Source: Spirochaetota bacterium (lineage in GTDB: Bacteria > Spirochaetota > Brachyspiria > Brachyspirales > JACRPF01). From it: 64,000 nucleotides of DNA. Below the pieces are notes generated by a model. That model was not told the DNA's origin. It saw nothing but the letters and a program-made list of their open reading frames with translations, and did no database searches. The position numbers and the translations under genes are program-made. The stretch lies in the NCBI GenBank assembly GCA_016214035.1, contig JACRPF010000020.1, forward strand, positions 256,800 through 320,799, given 5' to 3'. Below are positions 18,658 through 26,911 of the stretch, one piece after another (within the stretch, counting starts at the first letter, position 1; every line of letters starts with the position of its first letter).

Positions 18658-21018
18658 TCAGAATGCAAACACCAGGTTTGCATCAACACTGTTGACCGGC
18701 GTGAGTCCGCCGGCACCGTCCGACACAAAGCGCCGCGTATACGTTCCGGTCACCTTGACGGGACCGAAGATGGTATAGGTCACCGTGAGCCCGAGCACCG
18801 TGGTCACATCGAAAATATCCTCGATGAGCCGGTCGAAGACGATGTGCGTACGGTCATAGGTGAATTTGCCGCTCATATTGGGTATCACTTTTTCGTCGAC
18901 GACGATCTCGAAATGCAGTTTGTTCCCCGACGACGAGAGCGTATCCATGCTGTAATATTCAGAATAGGTAAGAAAAACGCCGCCCACTTTGCTGAACGAA
19001 AGACCGGTCTCGACCAGAAAACCGAGCGAATCGTCCATCTTGTGGCCCATGAGCTCATAAAAACGGCCCGCGCGCGTGTACTCATCGTAATACTGGCCGT
19101 CGAATATCTCCGGGTAATTGCCGCCGGCATTGTAGCGGAGTTCCGCACGCCAGGGCAGAATTGACGCATACCCCTTGGCGCCCACAGCCCAGCCGGTACC
19201 GTAATTGAAACCCGCGATATCCTTCACGACGCCGTTGGTGCCGGTGAGAAAACTCGCGATATGCGCTGCCTGCAGATACGCCAGCCGCTGATCATATCCG
19301 TAATTCGTCCAGAATCCCGCCGGCAGCGCGTTCGTCGACACCTTCGCAAACCCGAGGCCCTGCATGCCGATGTCGGCGTACAAGAGCACGCTGAACATCT
19401 CGTTTTTAAATATCGGATAGCCGACATCAAGGCCGATGGCGTACATACTCACTTCGTTGCTCTTGTTGCCGCCGAATACAATATCCATACTGGGGACCCA
19501 GGTGTTCGTGGTGAACGGATTGAAATCGGCGATATAGGAAAAGCCGACATACAGCTTGCGGAGCGGGTCGTCCTTGCGTTCGATAGTGAACGTGAACGGG
19601 CGTACAAAGGCGCGCGCGGCGATAAAATTATTGCGGCTGAAGTCTTCGTCGAAAAATTCCGCGCCCGCATAGTCGAAATCAAGATTCGCATAGATGCCGT
19701 TCTTACGGATAGACGGAAAGAGTTTCGCATTATTGTATTTATTGAGATAATAACCATTACCGAACGTTATTTCATGAAGCGACCCGAAACGGACCCATAC
19801 CGGTTCCTTCTTGTACTGCGCATAATAGAGTTTGATGTACAGGTCATGAAGCGTATCATACGTGCCGCGCATGTCCCACTCATCATAGTTGTGCCAGTTG
19901 GGCGCGGCATAGAAATCCCTGATAATGGGGATATAGAACGGAAGATAGAACCCGAAACCGACGGGGCCGTAGGTGAACTCCGGTATGAGATACAACGACA
20001 GCCAGAATTTCCATCCATTGTTGTAGGCTTTGTCGTCGAAATATGCCACGCCGATGCCGGTGGACATTTTGAAACTCCACTCCCACGGTTTTTCCGGCTC
20101 CTTCGGTTTTTCTTCTTTCTTGGGTTCCTCTTTCTTCGGCTCTTCCTTTTTAGGCGCCTCTTTTTTCTCTTCCTTCTTCGGTTCTTCTTTCGGCGCTTCC
20201 TTTTTCTCTTCCGGCTTCACTTCCTTTTTGGGCTCTTCTTTCACCGTTTCAGCAACCGGTGCCGCTGCCGGTTTGTTCGTGGCGGGTTTTTCCTCTACCT
20301 TCTGCCAGCGTATCTCCTCGGTCTTTTTCTTTTCAGTTTCAGCCGCGGTATCATCGGCCTCTTTCGGCGGATCGTTCTTCTTTTCAATGGAATTCCATTC
20401 AATGTACACCGTGTCGGGAACAGTCGCCGGCATCGTGGGCGGCGTGTCGGGGCCGGTGGTGCTGGTCTTGCCTGCGGGTACGGTCACCGGTTTACCGAGT
20501 CCGGTGATATTCGCGCTCAGCACCGAACCGTCGAATACTGAGAGTGTTGAAAAACGGTCGCGCACCTCGACGACGATATCGGTGCCGGTGAGCAGATTCG
20601 ACTGATGCGGCGTGGCCACGTACAGCTTGCTCGCCGGGTTGAACTTGTCGCGACGCAGGCGTATTTTGCCGTAGCGGACGAGAATGCGCGTGGTCTCGAT
20701 GCGGAACACCGAGTCGTACTCGTGCAGGTCAAAGAGGAGCACGCTTTCCTCACGAAGAAGGATATTCCCGCCCTTTGTTATGGTAAGCGTAGCCGTGCTG
20801 TTGCGGTCGGTGCGGATGACGTCGTTCTTTTTAAGCACATCGCCGATCTTCGCATCGCGCCATTGCGGCGTCTTGCTGCGCAGCTGTACGCGGCCCTCAA
20901 CATAGGTGACCACCAGATACGGCTCTTCCCGCGTATCAGCAGCCCCGCCGAGACCTTCATCGGCCGCATATGTGAGGGCGCACAGGAGCGCAAAGCTTAT
21001 ACACCACAGATATTTCAT
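18658..21018 (-). CDS. FecR-domain protein with Lys/Glu-rich linker and C-terminal beta barrel
   Basis: 786 residues. A signal peptide (1-18, ending in LTYA) is followed by a FecR domain (about 30-180): WRDAKIGDVLKKNDVIRTD, SATLTITKGG and VRYGKIRLRRDKF. Residues about 215-320 are a low-complexity stretch of KKEEPKKEE units. The rest (about 325-786) alternates aromatic and polar residues and ends in DANLVFAF, with a terminal Phe typical of outer-membrane barrels. It may be an envelope protein whose periplasmic FecR domain is linked by a charged rod to a large barrel. FecR domains in spirochaetes are often in envelope proteins rather than iron signalling, and no FecI-type sigma factor is nearby. 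AAAGGAA precedes the ATG. It is in an operon with amrS. Confidence 0.72.
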   Translation of the reverse strand: MKYLWCISFALLCALTYAADEGLGGAADTREEPYLVVTYVEGRVQLRSKTPQWRDAKIGDVLKKNDVIRTDRNSTATLTITKGGNILLREESVLLFDLHEYDSVFRIETTRILVRYGKIRLRRDKFNPASKLYVATPHQSNLLTGTDIVVEVRDRFSTLSVFDGSVLSANITGLGKPVTVPAGKTSTTGPDTPPTMPATVPDTVYIEWNSIEKKNDPPKEADDTAAETEKKKTEEIRWQKVEEKPATNKPAAAPVAETVKEEPKKEVKPEEKKEAPKEEPKKEEKKEAPKKEEPKKEEPKKEEKPKEPEKPWEWSFKMSTGIGVAYFDDKAYNNGWKFWLSLYLIPEFTYGPVGFGFYLPFYIPIIRDFYAAPNWHNYDEWDMRGTYDTLHDLYIKLYYAQYKKEPVWVRFGSLHEITFGNGYYLNKYNNAKLFPSIRKNGIYANLDFDYAGAEFFDEDFSRNNFIAARAFVRPFTFTIERKDDPLRKLYVGFSYIADFNPFTTNTWVPSMDIVFGGNKSNEVSMYAIGLDVGYPIFKNEMFSVLLYADIGMQGLGFAKVSTNALPAGFWTNYGYDQRLAYLQAAHIASFLTGTNGVVKDIAGFNYGTGWAVGAKGYASILPWRAELRYNAGGNYPEIFDGQYYDEYTRAGRFYELMGHKMDDSLGFLVETGLSFSKVGGVFLTYSEYYSMDTLSSSGNKLHFEIVVDEKVIPNMSGKFTYDRTHIVFDRLIEDIFDVTTVLGLTVTYTIFGPVKVTGTYTRRFVSDGAGGLTPVNSVDANLVFAF
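20085..20350 (-). repeat. Low-complexity Lys/Glu-Pro coding repeat in the FecR-barrel gene
   Basis: The coding strand repeats AAGAAGGAAGAG-like and CCGAAGAAAGAG-like units that encode KKEE, PKKE and KPEE blocks. The composition (A and G on the coding strand) produces long spurious antisense frames. Such units can slip in replication, so linker length may vary between strains. Confidence 0.75.
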
Positions 21019-21141
21019 CGATGTTCCTTTACCGGAATGCTTGTTTCTACATTATATAACAATCGGCATTCAGTATAATGAAATTCAGTGATATCGCAAG
21101 GCTTGGGGAGCCTGATATTTAAGAAAAAGGCCTGTTTAGCG

Positions 21142-22032
21142 CTACTGCACTTTGCTCACAGTGAAATCGAACGAGCGCATCACGCTGACGCCGTCGGTTC
21201 CGAGCACGTCCACTTTCCACTGGCCTTCGCTGACGTTGATCCAGTAATACGTGGGCCATACCTTGCCTTTGACGGCGACATCGGAATAATGATGGATGAC
21301 ATAGTCATGCGTGCCGTCAACCGATGTTGCGAGCCGGCTCCAGCGAAGCGCCACTGCGGCGGGAGGTGTGTCGCAGGTAAACGAGCCCCAGAAATACACG
21401 CGCATCGATTCTCCGTTCAGCGAAAATGCGAGTGCATCGTTCACGGGTTTGCCCTTATCAACCGATTCGCAGAGTTTCGCATCGGTAAGCGTTACTTTTG
21501 CCTTGTTCGTCTTCCCGATAAGCGGATTCACTTTCTCGGCGGAAGTGCCTTTTACGTTAAAGATGTAGCCCTGCATGACGGTCTTTTTATCCGGCGCAAG
21601 AACGTCGGCGCGCCATGAACCCGCGGAAGCATCCACATACGTCCATGTCTTCGCGTTGGTGGACTTTATCTGAAGCTCGACCGTGCTCACTTCCTGCCAG
21701 ATGCCGTTGCCCGTAAGCGTCGGGATGAGGCGTGAAAAGCGATGATATATTGTGTTCGTTGCTTCGGTGGTTATACGCGTAAAGATATACACGCGTGCCG
21801 TTCCTTCGGCACCGGCAGTATATTCGGTGCCCGGCATAACGGGCGTTCCGTTCTGTACGCTCTCGGCGGGCGTGCCTTCCGCAACAGCCATACCGAAATC
21901 CGCTTTCGCTTTTCCGGGATTCGCGGGAATGCTGCCGCCGGTTTGACCTGCGGGCTTGCCTTTGGCGCAGCTCATCATTGCCATGGCGGCGCACAATGCA
22001 AGTACGGGTAAAAACAGTACTTTGTGGGACAT
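21142..22032 (-). CDS. Lipoprotein with two DUF2914 domains
   Basis: 296 residues from the ATG at 22032, chosen because AAGGAG is 7 bases upstream and a lipoprotein signal follows directly (MSHKVLFLPVLALCAAMAMM, then SC at the lipobox). Two similar domains follow (about 95-185 and 200-296). Each has the DUF2914 pattern: YIFTRI...TIYHRFSRL, WTYVDASAGSWRADVL and the second VYFWGSFTC, YVIHHYSDVA, WINVSEGQWKVDVLG with a final FDFTVSKVQ. The family has no firm function; the fold resembles surface or polysaccharide-binding beta domains. The internal duplication is clear by eye. It has its own promoter (22074-22101) and lies upstream of the FecR gene, suggesting an envelope-related set. Confidence 0.78.
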   Translation of the reverse strand: MSHKVLFLPVLALCAAMAMMSCAKGKPAGQTGGSIPANPGKAKADFGMAVAEGTPAESVQNGTPVMPGTEYTAGAEGTARVYIFTRITTEATNTIYHRFSRLIPTLTGNGIWQEVSTVELQIKSTNAKTWTYVDASAGSWRADVLAPDKKTVMQGYIFNVKGTSAEKVNPLIGKTNKAKVTLTDAKLCESVDKGKPVNDALAFSLNGESMRVYFWGSFTCDTPPAAVALRWSRLATSVDGTHDYVIHHYSDVAVKGKVWPTYYWINVSEGQWKVDVLGTDGVSVMRSFDFTVSKVQ

Positions 22033-22073
22033 CGGGAAACTCCTTAACTGTTGAATTTTTGCCTTACACCAAC

Positions 22074-22101
22074 AGTATATCGCGGCAAAACTGAGCGTCA
22101 A
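22074..22101 (-). promoter_or_regulatory. Promoter of the DUF2914 lipoprotein gene
   Basis: TTGACG (22101-22096), 16-base spacer, TATACT (22079-22074) on the minus strand. Predicted start near 22067, a leader of about 35 bases including AAGGAG. Confidence 0.65.
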
Positions 22102-22154
22102 GAGCCGGATGCGGTCATTTCACCGGAAAGTCGGATTGCCCGTCACACCCCCGC

Positions 22155-23522
22155 TTATTTTTTACATGTACCGATATAAAAGCCGTATGCACCAAGGATG
22201 AAATCGCCTTTGTCCTGCGCCGTCATCGTGCATGTTGTCCCGCGTGTCATGAGCGGTTCGAATGCGGATATGTTTTCCACAGCAATGCTTGTCTTCACCG
22301 GCAGCTTTGAAAGATTTACAATAACCGCAATCTGTTCATTACCGATTGCACGTATGAATGAAAGTACTGAGTCCGGCTGATTGTTATCAATCCAGACGAC
22401 ATCGCCCTGCGAAAGCGCCCGTTCCGTACCGCGAAGCCGGCAGAGGTCTCTGCAGAACGCAAGCCTTGACTTCGCCTTCGCTTGCGTCATCAGTTCCCAG
22501 TGAACCGGAAGCCGTGTATAGATGCTCTGCGGCGACGCGTCGGCTATCTCCTGTCCGTTATAAATGAACGGCACACCGTCGAGTGTGAAGTTCACCGCGA
22601 GCATCGCTTCCGCTCCGGCACTCCCCCACATTGTCTCAACGCGGTTTGTTCCCGTGTCATTGGCGAAATCATGGTTCTCGGTGAATCTGAGCACACGGTT
22701 TCCCCGAGGACGTTCGCTTGCAACACGCTGCCACAGTGTACGCATTTCCGATGCGTTCTTTTTTCCGGCAAACACATCGCGCGTGACATAATACCAAGAA
22801 AAGCCGTAATCGATATCGAATGCGGAAAGCTGGTCGGCCGCCCGTTCACCCTCGGCGAGAATAACAAGATCCGGACGTAACGGCGTGAGCCGCGCGCGGG
22901 CCTCTTCCCAGAAATCGAGCGGCACGGCGTCGGAGACATCGCAGCGGAAACCGTCCATATCGAAGTCCGTTATCCAACGCTCCATGTTCTTCCACATATA
23001 TTCCCTGAGTTCCGGACTCTCATAATTCAGGACCGGGAAATGCCATTCGCCGGTCGCTATGGTCCCATCGGGATTTTTCTTGAAGTATCCGGGGTGCTCC
23101 ATCAGAACCGACGTGGGCCCGCAATGAAAATAGACGAGATCAAGCAGTACACGCATACCGAGACGATGTGCCTCGTTTACAAAAGCGCGGAGATCGTCAT
23201 CGGTGCCGTATTCGGGATCGACGGCATTATAGTCCTTTATCCGGTACGGGTTTTTCGGATTATTAAAGCCGCATTTCTTCTGGCGTTCGCTCCAGAACTC
23301 CTGCCGAATATCGTCATCCTGAAGGCAGACCGGGCTCAGATAGATGATGGTAGCCCCGGTGCCGGCGACATGCGCGAGTTTTTCCGTCGCCGCGCGGAGC
23401 GTGCCCTCGGGCGTGAATGAGCGCAGCCACACCTGATACATCACGCCGCGCGTGAGCCATTCGGGGGACTGACGTGCGATACGGGAATGCAGTGCGTTAT
23501 TCGATGATGTAGTTGCAGCCAT
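22155..23522 (-). CDS. GH13 alpha-amylase-family glycoside hydrolase
   Basis: 455 residues from the ATG at 23522, preceded by AAGGAGCATATC; an earlier start at 23570 would cover this site. The (beta/alpha)8 barrel motifs are present: VLLDLVYFHCG (region I), FRCDVSDAVP with the nucleophile Asp (II), LVILAEGE with the acid/base Glu (III), and FTENHDFANDTG with the transition-state Asp (IV). There is no signal peptide, so it acts in the cytoplasm on alpha-glucans or maltooligosaccharides. The region II-III spacing is normal; the replaced YFHCG after LVY where most enzymes have NH or NHT is unusual. It lies 99 bases below the AraC regulator in the same direction, which may control it. Confidence 0.88.
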   Translation of the reverse strand: MAATTSSNNALHSRIARQSPEWLTRGVMYQVWLRSFTPEGTLRAATEKLAHVAGTGATIIYLSPVCLQDDDIRQEFWSERQKKCGFNNPKNPYRIKDYNAVDPEYGTDDDLRAFVNEAHRLGMRVLLDLVYFHCGPTSVLMEHPGYFKKNPDGTIATGEWHFPVLNYESPELREYMWKNMERWITDFDMDGFRCDVSDAVPLDFWEEARARLTPLRPDLVILAEGERAADQLSAFDIDYGFSWYYVTRDVFAGKKNASEMRTLWQRVASERPRGNRVLRFTENHDFANDTGTNRVETMWGSAGAEAMLAVNFTLDGVPFIYNGQEIADASPQSIYTRLPVHWELMTQAKAKSRLAFCRDLCRLRGTERALSQGDVVWIDNNQPDSVLSFIRAIGNEQIAVIVNLSKLPVKTSIAVENISAFEPLMTRGTTCTMTAQDKGDFILGAYGFYIGTCKK

Positions 23523-23621
23523 GATATGCTCCTTGCCGGTATCGTTCCGGAATAGGTATATGATACGCATATACGCCCGGTGCGTCTTTATACGAAACTG
23601 CTGTTTACGTATATCCCGCTG

Positions 23622-24527
23622 CTACGCCACCGGACCGCCGTGTTCGACACGCGCGACGCGGCGCTGTGCGGTTTTGTCAGACAGACGCATACGATATTCG
23701 CTGGGTGGTATTCCGACGACAGCGGTGAACAGTTTGGTGAAATGATGTATCGATGAAAAACCGAGCGCGTCGGCGACATCGGTCACGCGAGCATCGGAGC
23801 CCGCAAGCAATGTCTTCGCCTTCTCGATCTTTACCAGATGATAGTAATGCCGCGGCGTGGTCCCGGTCTCCTCCCGGAAAAGGTGCGAGAAGCGCGAGGG
23901 ACTCATGCGCATGGCCTCGGCGACTCTTGCCAGCGAGAACGGTTTATCAATGGATGCGCGGATGATCTCCTCCGCCCGATATGAGCGCGATACGCTGCCG
24001 CTCGCTTTACCGCCGTACGCATAACCGATAATATCGATGAGCAGATGTTTTGCCGTCAGTTCATCGAACGGCGTTTTTCCCGCAAGCGCCGCGAGCATCC
24101 CCGCCGCATGACGCACCGCATCCAGTGACGGTTCGGGAAATTCCACGGAAAGCCTGTCGGCGTTCCCCGTCGCGAAACGGAGAATCAGCGTCCGGTAGTC
24201 GGCATACGGGGGATTATTATGCGCATGATACGGCGTGTGCGGCGGGTAGAGCAGCACCGCCCCCCGGCATGCACTATGTTTTTTTCCGCCCACGAATACC
24301 GTTGCATTCCCCTCCTGAACAAAACTGACCGTATAGCAGTCATGCCGCAGCTTCGGCACATACCATCGTCCGACCGACGTATATTCGGCGATGAGGACAA
24401 GCCGTGGAGTCAGTGCCGCAAATCCGTCAGCACCCGCGACGGGACGATAGATAAGCCGCTCACGCGTGGTGTTTAACCGTGTCTCTGCCGGCATGTTCAT
24501 ATCCCGATTTTTTGTGTTCCTGCTCAT
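23622..24527 (-). CDS. AraC-family transcriptional regulator
   Basis: 301 residues. The N-terminal half (about 25-165) is a cupin-like sensor with HDCYTVSFVQEGNATVFVGG and LYPPHTPYHAHNN, typical of sugar-sensing AraC proteins. The C-terminal third (about 185-285) has two helix-turn-helix units: FSLARVAEAMRMSPSRFSHLFREETG and VTDVADALGFSSIHHFTKLF. It probably regulates the GH13 gene just below or the divergent propeller gene. The ATG at 24527 coincides with the predicted transcription start of the promoter at 24534-24561 and has no Shine-Dalgarno; internal ATGs at codons 10 and 12 are alternatives. The intergenic region to the divergent gene is only 111 bases. Confidence 0.9.
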   Translation of the reverse strand: MSRNTKNRDMNMPAETRLNTTRERLIYRPVAGADGFAALTPRLVLIAEYTSVGRWYVPKLRHDCYTVSFVQEGNATVFVGGKKHSACRGAVLLYPPHTPYHAHNNPPYADYRTLILRFATGNADRLSVEFPEPSLDAVRHAAGMLAALAGKTPFDELTAKHLLIDIIGYAYGGKASGSVSRSYRAEEIIRASIDKPFSLARVAEAMRMSPSRFSHLFREETGTTPRHYYHLVKIEKAKTLLAGSDARVTDVADALGFSSIHHFTKLFTAVVGIPPSEYRMRLSDKTAQRRVARVEHGGPVA

Positions 24528-24533
24528 CCGCTG

Positions 24534-24561
24534 AGTATACCGTGCAGCGGCAACGAGTCAA
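24534..24561 (-). promoter_or_regulatory. Promoter giving a leaderless start for the AraC gene
   Basis: TTGACT (24561-24556), 16-base spacer, TATACT (24539-24534). The ATG begins 7 bases below the -10, which is the expected start site. No ribosome site fits in the six bases between. Confidence 0.65.
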
Positions 24562-24603
24562 GCGCAGCCGGCATCACTTGTCAAGCCGGCATACCCGGCG
24601 CTA

Positions 24604-24632
24604 TTGTTGCCCCACCCCGCCTGTGGTATAAT
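24604..24632 (+). promoter_or_regulatory. Promoter giving a leaderless start for the propeller gene
   Basis: TTGTTG (24604-24609), 17-base spacer, TATAAT (24627-24632). The ATG at 24639 lies 7 bases below the -10. It is divergent from the AraC promoter, with about 40 bases between the two -35 boxes. Confidence 0.6.
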
Positions 24633-24638
24633 AGAAGC

Positions 24639-26036
24639 ATGCTGTACTTATCATACCGGGCTGTTATCATCGCGGTCATCGTGTCCGCAGGCATTATAGC
24701 GAACGGTTACGCCGTCAACAGGAATGCCGCGGTCATTGCGGCACCGAAACCGCTGTCAACCTCGGCACGAACGGAAGACTGGCCGCATTATCTCGGACCT
24801 GCGTTTGACATGACATCGCGCGAGACAAAACTGCAGAAAGATCTCGCCGGTTCGCTGCGCGTTGTATGGGCGCTTGAAAAAGGCGACGGCTATGCAACAC
24901 CTGCTGTTGCAGGCGACAGGCTCATCCTGTTTCACCGCATCGACGACGAATCCGTCATCGAGTGCCGAAACACCGTCAACGGCAGTCTCATGTGGGAATA
25001 CCGGTATCCCACCGCATATCGCGATCGCTATGGATATCACGGCGGGCCGCGGGCGGGGGCTGTTATCGGCAACGGCATGGTATTCGCACTCGGCGCCGAC
25101 GGCGAGCTTTTCGCGCTCTCGCTCACAAGCGGCGGTCTGCACTGGCGGCATAACATCATGACTATGTTCAATGTCAGACAGAATTTCTTCGGCGTTGGCG
25201 CTTCACCGCTCATTTACGGAGATACGCTCATCGTGAACGTGGGTGCGGCGGATGCAGCGGCTGTCGCGTTCGACTGTAAAACGGGCGCGGTACGCTGGAG
25301 CGCGGGCAACGGCTGGGGTGCAAGCTACGCGATGCCCGTTCCCGCGGATATCGCCGGCAGAAAACTCATCGCGCTCTTTGCCGGCGGTGAAAGCAATCCC
25401 CCCACGGGCGGTCTCCTCATGTTCGATCCGAAATCCGGCACCATAGCCGCATCATTTCCGTGGCGCGGCACGCGCGTTGAATCGGTGAACGCAACACCGC
25501 CGGTCGTCATCGGCGGAAATATTTTCATCTCCGAATGCTACGGCGCGGGGACTGCCCTTGTTTCGCCATCGGGGGCCGCAGTCTGGACGAACGAGGATGT
25601 CGGCATACATTTCATGACGCCGATAGTACGCGACGGGCACCTCTACGGTGTTGACGGGCACGGCCCGGGAAACGCATTTCTTTTCTGCATGGATACCGCA
25701 ACCGGCGCAGTGCTCTGGAAAGAAAAACCGCAGTGGAAAGACATCATCACCAACAGCGACGGAGAGGCCGCCGAGGTGAACACCGGAACGGTTCGCTGCT
25801 CGTTCATCTATGCCGATAACGCATTCCTCTGCCTCGGAGAATTCGGTCATCTGCTGTGGATGGATATGACGCGCGACGGTTACCGCATCACCTCACGCAC
25901 ACGGCTGTTCTACGCGGGAGAGACGTGGTCGCCGCCGGTGGTGTCGAAGGGACTCCTCTATGTATGTCAGAATAGGCGGGACAAGTACAGCGGAAAGCCG
26001 GCACGGATTATATGTTATGACCTGCGGGGACAGTGA
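24639..26036 (+). CDS. Exported PQQ-type beta-propeller repeat protein
   Basis: 465 residues. The N-terminus (SYRAVIIAVIVSAGIIANGYA) is a signal peptide or a membrane anchor. The rest is a beta propeller of the quinoprotein/BamB type: DWPHYLGPAFDMTSRETKL at the start is the usual opening of secreted PQQ-like repeat proteins, followed by VECRNTVNGSLMWEYRYP-type blades (YATPAVAGDRLILF, LFALSLTSGGLHWRHN, AAVAFDCKTGAVRWSAG, LFCMDTATGAVLWKEKP). No PQQ-binding or calcium residues of true dehydrogenases could be recognised, so an enzymatic role is uncertain; it may be a scaffold or binding protein in the periplasm. It is transcribed divergently from the AraC regulator. Confidence 0.82.
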   Translation: MLYLSYRAVIIAVIVSAGIIANGYAVNRNAAVIAAPKPLSTSARTEDWPHYLGPAFDMTSRETKLQKDLAGSLRVVWALEKGDGYATPAVAGDRLILFHRIDDESVIECRNTVNGSLMWEYRYPTAYRDRYGYHGGPRAGAVIGNGMVFALGADGELFALSLTSGGLHWRHNIMTMFNVRQNFFGVGASPLIYGDTLIVNVGAADAAAVAFDCKTGAVRWSAGNGWGASYAMPVPADIAGRKLIALFAGGESNPPTGGLLMFDPKSGTIAASFPWRGTRVESVNATPPVVIGGNIFISECYGAGTALVSPSGAAVWTNEDVGIHFMTPIVRDGHLYGVDGHGPGNAFLFCMDTATGAVLWKEKPQWKDIITNSDGEAAEVNTGTVRCSFIYADNAFLCLGEFGHLLWMDMTRDGYRITSRTRLFYAGETWSPPVVSKGLLYVCQNRRDKYSGKPARIICYDLRGQ

Positions 26037-26058
26037 GCACGGATCTGCGGCGCCGGTG

Positions 26059-26910
26059 TCAGGTCAATGCGTCGAGAAGCGGCTGCACTCGTGCCGGATC
26101 GATCGCGCGTTCCACCAGCGGTATTTTTGACCGCCCATATGCCGCGGTGCCGTCGCCGAACACCGGTTTTTCGTGAACATAGAATACGCCCAAGGGATAG
26201 CGTTCGGTCTCGCATGCGCGCGCGAACGCCGATTGCCGATCCGCAGACTGATGCGCCGCGTCAAGATAATAGGAATTTTTCCTGAACCACATGAACGTGT
26301 TCATCTTGTTGAACGAAACACAGGGCTGAAAAATATCGACGAGTGAAAACCCGCGGTGACGCACCGCTTTCATGATGATGTCTTTTGTCTGTTCGTGATC
26401 GCCGGAATTGGCGCGGGCCACGAATGAACAGTCGAGCGCGATGGCGACGGCAAGGGGATTGAACGGCTCATTGAAGACTCCGTCAACCTGGAGCGGCGTA
26501 TGCATCCCTTTCAGCGTCGTCGGGGATGCCTGTCCCTTGGTGAGACCGTATATCATGTTATTGTGCACCAGCACGGTGATGTCGGGATTCCTGCGTATCG
26601 CGTGCATGAAATGATTGCCGCCTTCCCCGTACATATCGCCGTCACCGCTTTCCACGAGCACCGTGAGATTCGGGTTCACCGCCTTGATGGCGGTTGCCGG
26701 CGGAAGCGCCCGCCCGTGCAGCCCGTTGAAATAATGCACATCAAGATATTGCGGTGATTTAGCCGCCTGTCCGATGCCGGAAACCATGACAAAATGCCTT
26801 CTGTCGATGGAAAGTTCTGCAAGTGCAGCCGCAACGATATCACGTATCGCAAAGTTGCCGCAGCCGGGGCACCAGGCGATATCGCATTCTTTTTTTTCGA
26901 TCAACTGCAT
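26059..26910 (-). CDS. 2-oxoacid:ferredoxin oxidoreductase, beta subunit
   Basis: 283 residues from the ATG at 26910, which follows GAAGGAGCATAAT; a start 24 codons earlier would overlap the alpha gene. It has the iron-sulfur and thiamine diphosphate features of the family: [14 protein letters not shown] at the start, and [20 protein letters not shown] with the GDG...N motif that binds TPP-Mg. [17 protein letters not shown] is diagnostic for the KorB/PorB group. With the alpha subunit it would oxidatively decarboxylate 2-oxoglutarate, pyruvate or a branched 2-oxoacid to the acyl-CoA, reducing ferredoxin. Substrate choice cannot be fixed from sequence. Suitable for anaerobic or facultative life. 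Confidence 0.9.
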   Translation of the reverse strand: MQLIEKKECDIAWCPGCGNFAIRDIVAAALAELSIDRRHFVMVSGIGQAAKSPQYLDVHYFNGLHGRALPPATAIKAVNPNLTVLVESGDGDMYGEGGNHFMHAIRRNPDITVLVHNNMIYGLTKGQASPTTLKGMHTPLQVDGVFNEPFNPLAVAIALDCSFVARANSGDHEQTKDIIMKAVRHRGFSLVDIFQPCVSFNKMNTFMWFRKNSYYLDAAHQSADRQSAFARACETERYPLGVFYVHEKPVFGDGTAAYGRSKIPLVERAIDPARVQPLLDALT

Positions 26911-26911
26911 A

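Noticed and set aside
19261-20541. 426-codon frame on the plus strand opposite the FecR-barrel gene
   Set aside because: Very rich in Phe, Leu and Arg because it reads the Lys/Glu repeat in antisense; no ribosome site, and the opposite frame has clear domains.
21100-21125. Hairpin AGGCT-CCCCA-AGCCT as terminator of the lipoprotein gene
   Set aside because: Five-base stem without a T-run.
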